This document shows positions 5,027 through 10,562 of a DNA stretch of 10,562 bases, piece after piece. Positions within the stretch are counted from its first letter, which is position 1; the number at the start of each line of letters is the position of its first letter. The notes under the pieces are model-generated. The model did not search any database. It had not been told where the DNA came from and saw only the letters and a program-made list of their open reading frames with translations. The position numbers and the translations under genes were made by a program. Origin of the DNA: Nitrososphaerota archaeon (GTDB taxonomy: Archaea > Thermoproteota > Nitrososphaeria > Nitrososphaerales > Gagatemarchaeaceae); NCBI GenBank assembly GCA_003135575.1, contig PLCG01000055.1, forward strand, positions 6,304 through 16,865, in the 5' to 3' direction.

Positions 5027-6205
5027 TTGCTTATCATAGCACTGGTGAAGGGCGTCCCAGCGAGGACTGCCAAGGTCGTCAGGGTGGATAACATCGTCCA
5101 GCGCGACGCGATGGAGATGGTCGTCAACCCGAACGACGAGACCGCCATGGAGGCGGCCGACTTTCTAAAGAGGCGAGTAGGAGGCAAGATCGTGACGCTC
5201 AGCATGGGTCCGGATGCGAGGCTAAAGCCAATCCTGACGCCGCTCTACAACGCCGGGGCGACCGGAGTCGACGAGGAGATAATCCTGAGCGACCCGCGGC
5301 TGGCTGGTTCCGACACCGTCGCGACCTCATACGCAGTCGGCCTCGCCGTCTTCCAGATATACCAGAGGCACGTCACCCCGTTCGACACGCTGATCAAGCT
5401 CATAGGCGACGGCGCCTCCGTCCAAGAGATAGAGGCCAAGGCGAGGGAGCTCTACGACCAGAACCTCCTGCCGAACAAAGTCTACAACGAAGAGCCTGGC
5501 ACGAGGACATCGATCATCGGGCACCTGGTAGAGGGAAACCTCTCCCGAGACGAGGCGATCGCGCGGCTCAAGACCGAGAGGGCCAACGTCACCAAGTTCG
5601 TGGTCGTCGCGGGCATCAGGACAAGCGACGGCGAGACAGGCAGCGTCGGCCCACAGGTGGCCGAGGTGGTCTCCCAGAAGATGGGCATCGAGCTTCCTCA
5701 CGCCACGTATGTGGAGGAGCTGGACGTAGACCCGGACTCTCTTCGGATTCACGCGGGCAGGAGGATCGGGCGCTCGATCCAGAGGTTGGAGATAGAGGCC
5801 CCCTGCCTCATGACTTTCGCTCCCGAGTACGTTGCGAAGACCATCCAGTCGGTAGACTTCAACCGCGTGATCGAGAACTACTACAAGGGCAAGGTGAGGG
5901 AGCCGACCAAATGGACCGCCGACATCCTGCAAGCGGACCCCGCAAGGTTAGGGTTCGGGGGTTCGGCTGTGATAGTAGGTCCCGCAATAATCATGGGCGC
6001 GCCGTCGGGGCAGAAGACTCTCGACAAGAGCCTAGTCTTCACAAAGGCCGTCGACAAGACGACGTGGGAAGGGAAGGAATACGGGCCGTTCAAGCCTGGT
6101 GACGTGGCGGACGCTTTGCCGCAGACCCTCAAGGACGACTGGACCGCGAAGGGAGCGCTTACCCCGTTCACCCTCAAGATGCTGGGTGAGGAGTTGCTGG
6201 CATGA
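5027..6205 (+). CDS. fixA: Electron transfer flavoprotein beta subunit, FixA type, with large insertion
   Basis: FixA/EtfB pairs with FixB/EtfA. In bifurcating ETFs this subunit holds the flavin that takes hydride from NADH. Family marks are the N-terminal strand LIIALVKGVP, NPNDETAMEAA at 34-44, VTLSMGP at 56-62, GSDT at 94-97, the nucleotide loop GIRTSDGETGSVGP at 196-209 (matching DGDTxQVGP of bifurcating-type members) and PARLGFGGS at 305-313. The 392 residues far exceed the usual 250-280. About 77 residues (113-189) are inserted between GSDT and the DGETG loop, and about 75 residues follow GFGGS as a C-terminal tail. The TTG start directly follows an in-frame TAA (5024-5026), and the first strand cannot be spared, so this start is forced. 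It leads the operon, overlapping fixB by 4 bases. Family sure, bifurcation inferred. Confidence 0.93.
   Translation: MLIIALVKGVPARTAKVVRVDNIVQRDAMEMVVNPNDETAMEAADFLKRRVGGKIVTLSMGPDARLKPILTPLYNAGATGVDEEIILSDPRLAGSDTVATSYAVGLAVFQIYQRHVTPFDTLIKLIGDGASVQEIEAKARELYDQNLLPNKVYNEEPGTRTSIIGHLVEGNLSRDEAIARLKTERANVTKFVVVAGIRTSDGETGSVGPQVAEVVSQKMGIELPHATYVEELDVDPDSLRIHAGRRIGRSIQRLEIEAPCLMTFAPEYVAKTIQSVDFNRVIENYYKGKVREPTKWTADILQADPARLGFGGSAVIVGPAIIMGAPSGQKTLDKSLVFTKAVDKTTWEGKEYGPFKPGDVADALPQTLKDDWTAKGALTPFTLKMLGEELLA
6185..6193 (+). promoter_or_regulatory. Ribosome binding site of fixB
   Basis: GGTGAGGAG lies within the last codons of fixA, 8 bases before the fixB ATG at 6202, and supports that start over internal ones. 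Confidence 0.55.
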
Positions 6206-7362
6206 GCACCACGACCTCGGCCGCCTCAGCCACTCCCGCTCCGGCCAAGACCTCCGCCAAGGTGGTCCTAGCCGACTACAAGGACGTCTGGGTCTTCCTC
6301 CAGCGACAGGACGGGCACCTCTCCAACGATTCGCTCGAGCTTCTTGCCTCGGGAAGGAAGGTAGCCGACCAGGTCGGCCAGAAGCTGGTGGGACTCATCC
6401 TCGGGAACCACCTCAGGGGTCTCCCTGAGGAGGCCATCGACTACGGTGCGGACCTTGTCCTCGTCGTCGACGACCCAGCCCTCAGGACCTACCACACTCT
6501 GAGGATAATTGACACCCTCGAGGCGATGATAATGAAGAGGAAGCCCTACGCCATCATCTTCTTGGCGACCGAGTTCGGCAGAGAGATAGCAGCGAGGCTA
6601 GCCTACAGAGTGGATTCAGGTCTCGCCACGGACAACGTGGACTTTGAGGTCCAAGACTACTTCAACCCGAAGTTCAACGAGATGTTCCCGAAGACCATGA
6701 CCCAGGTCAGGCCAGACTTTGGGAGCAGGGTCGCGAAGATCTGGACCCCTCGCCACAGGCCTCAGGTGGCGACGTTGAAGCCCGGGAGCTTCAACCCCTT
6801 GACAAGGGACCCGAGCAGGAGGTCAAATTCCAAGGTCGAAAAGCTGCAGCTACCTCGGCCAGGAAAGACCTACGCGGTCACGGTCAAGGAGCTCGTCGAG
6901 CTTCCAAAGGCCAACTTGGACCTTGATAACGCGAGCGTAGTGATCGGGCTCGGGATGGGCATACTACGCGGGGCGGACGGCTCAGCAAGGAACCCTCTCG
7001 ACGCCTACAAGCTTGCGACGGAGCTCAAGGAGCTCATCGAGAGGAAGTGGGGCCTCAAGACGGAGATCGGCGCCTCGAGGGGCCTGGTGATGGCCCGAGT
7101 AAAGGCGCTCGAGGGGATAATCACAAGGGACCACGAGCTAGGCCAGACCGGCACCCTCATCAGCCCTGACCTCTACATTGCGCTGGGAGTGAGCGGCTCC
7201 GCGCCGCACAGGGCGGGCATCAAGGCGAAGAAGATCCTCGCGGTCAACCCGGACGCCAGCGCCCCGATACTTCTAGCCGCGCAATACTCGGTCGTCGGAG
7301 ACCTCTACGAGTTCGTGCCGAAGCTGATCGACACCCTCGAGGCTCTCCCCGATAGGGCTTGA
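6202..7362 (+). CDS. fixB: Electron transfer flavoprotein alpha subunit, FixB type
   Basis: EtfA/FixB carries the FAD that passes electrons on to FixC. In this 386-residue protein the N-terminal domain shows ATEFGREIAARLAYRVDSGL at 122-141 and the EtfA motif RPQVATLKPG at 186-195. The C-terminal FAD domain has GASR at 290-293, GQTG at 314-317, LYIALGVSGSAPHRAG at 324-339 (signature usually LYIAxGISGAxQH; glutamine is replaced by proline before H336), AVNPDASAPI at 347-356 and VVGD at 364-367. The first 20 residues are a serine-, threonine-, alanine- and proline-rich tail not typical of the family and probably disordered. Its ATG overlaps the fixA stop (ATGA) with a Shine-Dalgarno site in the upstream gene. 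FAD-binding residues look intact. Family sure. Confidence 0.93.
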   Translation: MSTTTSAASATPAPAKTSAKVVLADYKDVWVFLQRQDGHLSNDSLELLASGRKVADQVGQKLVGLILGNHLRGLPEEAIDYGADLVLVVDDPALRTYHTLRIIDTLEAMIMKRKPYAIIFLATEFGREIAARLAYRVDSGLATDNVDFEVQDYFNPKFNEMFPKTMTQVRPDFGSRVAKIWTPRHRPQVATLKPGSFNPLTRDPSRRSNSKVEKLQLPRPGKTYAVTVKELVELPKANLDLDNASVVIGLGMGILRGADGSARNPLDAYKLATELKELIERKWGLKTEIGASRGLVMARVKALEGIITRDHELGQTGTLISPDLYIALGVSGSAPHRAGIKAKKILAVNPDASAPILLAAQYSVVGDLYEFVPKLIDTLEALPDRA

Positions 7363-9074
7363 GTGCTGCGAGGACCGAATACGACGTAATCGTGGTCGGG
7401 GCGGGGCCGGGAGGCTCCGCGGCTGCATTGGCGCTCGCCCGTAAGGGCGTGAAGGTCCTCGTCCTCGAAAAGTCAAAGGCGCCGGGGGAGAGCAACGTCT
7501 CAGGAGGCGTCCTCTACGGCGACTTTACAAAGGGATACGGGCTCATCGACCTTGTCCCCGGCTTCGAGACCGAAGCGCCCCTACAGAGGAAGGTCCTCTC
7601 CCACGAGGTGGACATCCTCTCCGCCCCGGACCAAAGGCAAGGGAGCTACCACCGATATCGCCTCCACGGCAACTCCATCCTCGCAAGGCTGGGCCTCTTC
7701 ACGGTCGAGATCCAGACGGGGCACGACTACACCGTGATACGCGGCGAGTTCGACAGGTGGCTCGCGGACAAGGCCGTCGCGGCCGGCGCGGAGCTGATGG
7801 CGGAGACCACGGTCAGGGGCCTTCTCACTGAGACGGACGGGAAGGCGGACGAACAAGAGGCCGGAGAGAAAGAGCCCGAGATCGTAGGCGTGAAGACTTC
7901 CCGGGGGGAGTTGCGGTCCAAACTCGTCATCGACTGCAGCGGCGTGACTTCCAATCTTGTCGAGATGGCAGGCCTCAGGGATGGACTAGGGCCTAGGCAG
8001 CTCTACCACGCGATCAAGCACGTCTATCGCCTCCCGAAGGAGGACATCGACGCGCGCTTCAAGCTAGGAGAAGGCGAGGGTCGGGCAATAAACTGCTTCG
8101 GCGACTTCATGCTGGGGGTGAGCGGGAGCGCCTTCATCTTCACGAACCGGGACACGCTCGCGGTGGGGGTGGTCGCCTCTTTGGACTCGATGGTGCGGGC
8201 ATTCACGGATCGCTTCGACCAGGTCGGCACCCTTCACGACGTGCTACATTCCTTCGAGGTGCATCCCTACGCAGCGGAGCTCCTTGAAGGCGCAGAGCTT
8301 CTCGAGGTCTCGGCCCACAACATCCCGCGTGGGCACGCAGCCATGCTGAAAAAGCCCTACGCGAGCGGCTACCTGCCCACCGGCGACGCGCTCGGGGCAT
8401 TCATCAAGATAGGCCCGCTTTTCGACGGCATAAGGAGAGCCATAGCCAGCGGGATAATGGCCGCGGAATCGTTCTTGCTCGCGAACGAGACCGGCTCGTT
8501 CCGAGCGTCAAACCTCTCCCGCTACAAGGACATGCTCTCCCCGCTCTATGAGGACGTAAACAGGTCGGGGAGGGAGAGCTTCTTCGGCGAGAGCGGGTTC
8601 GCATACTCCACGCTCCCAAAGATACTCTTCTCATCATCTTTGTTCTCGAAGCGGGTGAAGTTCGATCCGTCGCGACACGCGGCACGGACTAGTCCAGATC
8701 CGGCAGCACCTGCGGACGGACCGTCCGCGCGGATCACCGTCGACGTCGACGCCGCCTCCAAATCATCCATCAAGCCGTGGATCCCGAGCTGCCCCGTTGG
8801 GTGCTTCTCTCTCGTGACGAGCAAGGGGGCTTTCGCCTCCTACAAGGACCTCTACGCAGCTAACTTCAATGCCGTCGCCTCCTTGCCGGAGAACCGGAGC
8901 GGCCTAGACGTCCTGGCCTATCGGGAGACCCTAAAGGACATCCAAGAGGGGAAGCTCGCCTTCGACGGGAGCGCGTGCGTGGGGTGCGGGACGTGCGCAG
9001 CGATAGGGCCCAAGGAGATGGTCGCCCTCGAACCTGAGGAGGGAGGGCGGGGCGTGCGCTACAAGTACGGCTAG
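7359..9074 (+). CDS. fixC: Fused FixC flavoprotein (ETF-quinone oxidoreductase type) and FixX ferredoxin
   Basis: FixC takes electrons from FixAB and, with the FixX iron-sulfur cluster, reduces a membrane quinone. Residues 1 to about 430 are FixC: FAD motif GAGPGG at 14-19, E37 ending the second strand, VIRGEFDRWLADKA at 126-139, the IDCSG motif at 191-195, and TGDALG at 341-346 contacting the flavin, then the AIASGIMAAE helix. A linker of about 40 residues rich in A, P, D and S (436-470) leads to FixX. That domain has CPVGC (C478, C482), CVGCGTC (C540, C543, C546) and the typical FixX end GGRGVRYKYG, so one 4Fe-4S cluster is expected. FixC and FixX are usually separate proteins, while ETF-QO is a natural fusion. 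The spacing between the cysteine groups, about 57 residues, exceeds the usual 20-30. TTG start overlapping the fixB stop (TTGA). Confidence 0.9.
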   Translation: MSAARTEYDVIVVGAGPGGSAAALALARKGVKVLVLEKSKAPGESNVSGGVLYGDFTKGYGLIDLVPGFETEAPLQRKVLSHEVDILSAPDQRQGSYHRYRLHGNSILARLGLFTVEIQTGHDYTVIRGEFDRWLADKAVAAGAELMAETTVRGLLTETDGKADEQEAGEKEPEIVGVKTSRGELRSKLVIDCSGVTSNLVEMAGLRDGLGPRQLYHAIKHVYRLPKEDIDARFKLGEGEGRAINCFGDFMLGVSGSAFIFTNRDTLAVGVVASLDSMVRAFTDRFDQVGTLHDVLHSFEVHPYAAELLEGAELLEVSAHNIPRGHAAMLKKPYASGYLPTGDALGAFIKIGPLFDGIRRAIASGIMAAESFLLANETGSFRASNLSRYKDMLSPLYEDVNRSGRESFFGESGFAYSTLPKILFSSSLFSKRVKFDPSRHAARTSPDPAAPADGPSARITVDVDAASKSSIKPWIPSCPVGCFSLVTSKGAFASYKDLYAANFNAVASLPENRSGLDVLAYRETLKDIQEGKLAFDGSACVGCGTCAAIGPKEMVALEPEEGGRGVRYKYG

Positions 9075-9099
9075 CCGCGCTCACCCGACGGCTCGCTGC

Positions 9100-10521
9100 T
9101 CAGCCCGAGTGCGAGTTGAGCTTCTCGAGATGGAAGGCCGAATGGATGGCCCTTACGGTCTCTTTCGCGTCCTTCTCCGCCACGACGAGCGAGAGGTTCT
9201 GGTACGAGGAGCCCGACGCCGTCATCCTGACGTTGATTCCCTTGGCGGCGATCGCCTCGAACGCCGTCGCCGCGACTCCCTTCGTGCTCCTCATCCCTCC
9301 GCCCACTATGGCGATAGCGCTGACGTCGTGCTCGGTGAGTATCTTCCGGAACACCCCGCCCTGCCCCAAGAGCGCGAGCTCCAGCGCGTTTGCCCCCTTC
9401 TCCATCGATGACCTCGCGACCACCATGCTGATGTTCGACTCGGACACGCTTTGAGATATCATCAGGACATTGATGCCGCTCCGGGCTATGACGTCGAAGA
9501 TCCTCGCCGCGCTCCCGGGCTTGCCCACCATGCTGGCTCCGGCCACCGTGATCACCGCGACCTCCTTCACCAGAGCGACCGCCTTCACTACGTTCTTCGA
9601 GTAGAGCTTCGGGTTCCGCTTCACAACCGTCCCCTGGTCGGAGGGCTTGAACGTGTTCCTGAACCTCACTGGGATCCCCTTCTCCCCGACCGGCTCTAGC
9701 GTGCGCGGGTGCAGGGCCTTGGCGCCGAAGACCGCCATCTCGCCGGCCTCCTCATACGAAATCTCGCGGAGCACTCGTGCGTTGGGTACGAGCCTCGGGT
9801 CTGCGGTCATTAGGCCGTCGACGTCGCTCCATATCCAGACCTCGTCTGCGTCAATCGCTGAGGCGATTATCGTGGCGGTCAGGTCGGACCCTCCCCGGCC
9901 AAGAGTCGTGGTGTCACCGCTCTGGGTCGCCCCGGTATACCCGGTGACGACCGGCGTCTTTCCCTCGGCGAGGAGCGGCGAGAGCTTCTCCTTGACCTGG
10001 AACTTTGTGACCTCCATCAGCGGGTTGGCGTCGCCGAACCTGTCGTCGGTCATTATCCCGGCCTCGCCCCCCGTCATGTAGACCGCGTCCATGCCCCTCT
10101 CGAGGAGCGCGCCCCAGACGAGGGGGTTGGAGAGCCTCTCTCCACAGGAGAGTATCGCGTCCCTTGACCTTGGGGTGAGCTCTCCCAGTACCGTGCTGCC
10201 CCGGGCGAGCTTCTCGAGCTGGCTGAGCGTGACGTTGAGCACACCGAGGACCTGGCGCCTCACGGACTTTTCGGAGACGGTCGCGGCGAGCGCAGCGAGG
10301 TGCATCTCTCGGATGGAGGCCAGCCGCTCCTCGACCTGCTTCTCCAGCCCTTTCGATGCGTCGGCGCACAGCGCAAGGAGCTCGTCGGTCATGTCGCCCA
10401 TAGCCGAGCAGATGACCACAACCTGATGCCCCTTCCCGGTGACCTTCACCCTGTCGGCGACGTTCCTGATCCGCTCCGCGGAGGCGACCGAGCTGCCCCC
10501 GAACTTCATGACGACTTTCAT
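9100..10521 (-). CDS. lysC: Aspartate kinase, monofunctional, with tandem ACT domains
   Basis: It phosphorylates aspartate to aspartyl-phosphate, the first step towards lysine, threonine, methionine and diaminopimelate. The 473-residue protein has KFGGSS at 6-11, SRDAILSCGERLS at 119-131, GRGGSDLTA at 208-216 and SDVDGLMTADPR at 232-243, all part of the aspartate/ATP site. Two ACT domains follow, at about 323-385 (IDVI-like FDVIARSGINVLMISQS) and 400-470 (FEAIAAKGINVRMTASG); these usually bind threonine or lysine for feedback control. No homoserine dehydrogenase domain follows. The ATG at 10521 is chosen over the GTG at 10530 because a strong Shine-Dalgarno sequence spans the GTG. It converges with fixCX, leaving 25 bases with no clear terminator between them. 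Confidence 0.95.
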   Translation of the reverse strand: MKVVMKFGGSSVASAERIRNVADRVKVTGKGHQVVVICSAMGDMTDELLALCADASKGLEKQVEERLASIREMHLAALAATVSEKSVRRQVLGVLNVTLSQLEKLARGSTVLGELTPRSRDAILSCGERLSNPLVWGALLERGMDAVYMTGGEAGIMTDDRFGDANPLMEVTKFQVKEKLSPLLAEGKTPVVTGYTGATQSGDTTTLGRGGSDLTATIIASAIDADEVWIWSDVDGLMTADPRLVPNARVLREISYEEAGEMAVFGAKALHPRTLEPVGEKGIPVRFRNTFKPSDQGTVVKRNPKLYSKNVVKAVALVKEVAVITVAGASMVGKPGSAARIFDVIARSGINVLMISQSVSESNISMVVARSSMEKGANALELALLGQGGVFRKILTEHDVSAIAIVGGGMRSTKGVAATAFEAIAAKGINVRMTASGSSYQNLSLVVAEKDAKETVRAIHSAFHLEKLNSHSG

Positions 10522-10562
10522 TATCTCCACCCTCCCAAACCGCTCATGTCGTAGGCCGGAAC
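10521..10562 (-). CDS. Possible C-terminal end of an upstream minus-strand gene
   Basis: A frame entering from the window edge stays open for 13 codons (ending DMSGLGGWR) and stops at a TAA (10523-10521) whose last A is the first base of the lysC ATG. Such TAATG junctions are typical of coupled operon genes, and the lysC Shine-Dalgarno site would lie inside this gene. The piece is too short to name or to prove coding. Confidence 0.3.
   Translation of the reverse strand, partial: VPAYDMSGLGGWR
10525..10536 (-). promoter_or_regulatory. Ribosome binding site of aspartate kinase
   Basis: On the minus strand GGGAGGGTGGAG ends 3 bases before the ATG at 10521, with the best-matching core a few bases further up. 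It decides the start: the GTG at 10530 is part of this site. Confidence 0.6.

Noticed and set aside
5327..5932. 201-residue open frame on the minus strand
   Set aside because: Antisense to the conserved core of FixA; composition is that of a shadow frame in GC-rich sequence.
9075..9099. Terminator between fixCX and aspartate kinase
   Set aside because: The 25-base gap has no T-run on either strand and no convincing stem.
10522..10530. GTG start of aspartate kinase at 10530
   Set aside because: The GTG is embedded in the Shine-Dalgarno sequence that serves the ATG at 10521.

Overview
The window reads as archaeal chromosome, GC-rich, with AGG-dominated arginine codons. The archaeal call rests on a complete transcription factor B gene, TATA-box promoters about 25 bases ahead of inferred transcript starts, a winged-helix regulator of an archaeal type, an Lrp/AsnC-like regulator, and a mix of leaderless starts and starts with a good Shine-Dalgarno site. 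Lineage cannot be fixed from the sequence alone. The style suggests the Thermoproteota, perhaps a non-ammonia-oxidising relative of the Nitrososphaeria, but that is a guess. No mobile element, CRISPR array, tRNA or rRNA was found.

Layout. 1-257 (+) is the end of a CPBP/CAAX-type membrane protease. 258-423 is non-coding and holds two copies of a diverged direct repeat and a TATA box for a 42-residue single-span membrane protein (424-552, +). That small gene converges on a 393-residue double-HTH Lrp-like regulator (549-1730, -), and the two share a CTAG at their stop codons. Transcription factor B follows (1838-2746, -). A divergent promoter region (2747-2998) separates it from a 7-TM protein of unknown function (2999-3628, +), which overlaps a small winged-helix regulator (3615-3902, +). 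Then come malate dehydrogenase (3982-4899, +), a promoter region with two tandem palindromes, and an electron-bifurcating-type ETF operon: fixA/etfB (5027-6205), fixB/etfA (6202-7362) and a fused fixC-fixX gene (7359-9074). Aspartate kinase lies convergently at 9100-10521 (-), preceded by the possible tail of another minus-strand gene at the window edge.

How the genes work together. Malate dehydrogenase makes NADH. The FixABCX complex is known in other microbes to oxidise NADH and send one electron to a quinone through FixCX and the other to ferredoxin or flavodoxin. The locus could therefore link central carbon metabolism to low-potential reductant. The three fix genes overlap by 4 bases each and are almost surely one operon. 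Aspartate kinase opens the lysine/threonine/methionine pathway and is separate.

The least familiar parts are the coupled 7-TM/winged-helix pair, a roughly 77-residue insertion inside FixA, the FixC-FixX fusion with an enlarged loop between its iron-sulfur cysteines, the palindromes upstream of fixA, and the repeat-flanked tiny membrane protein.
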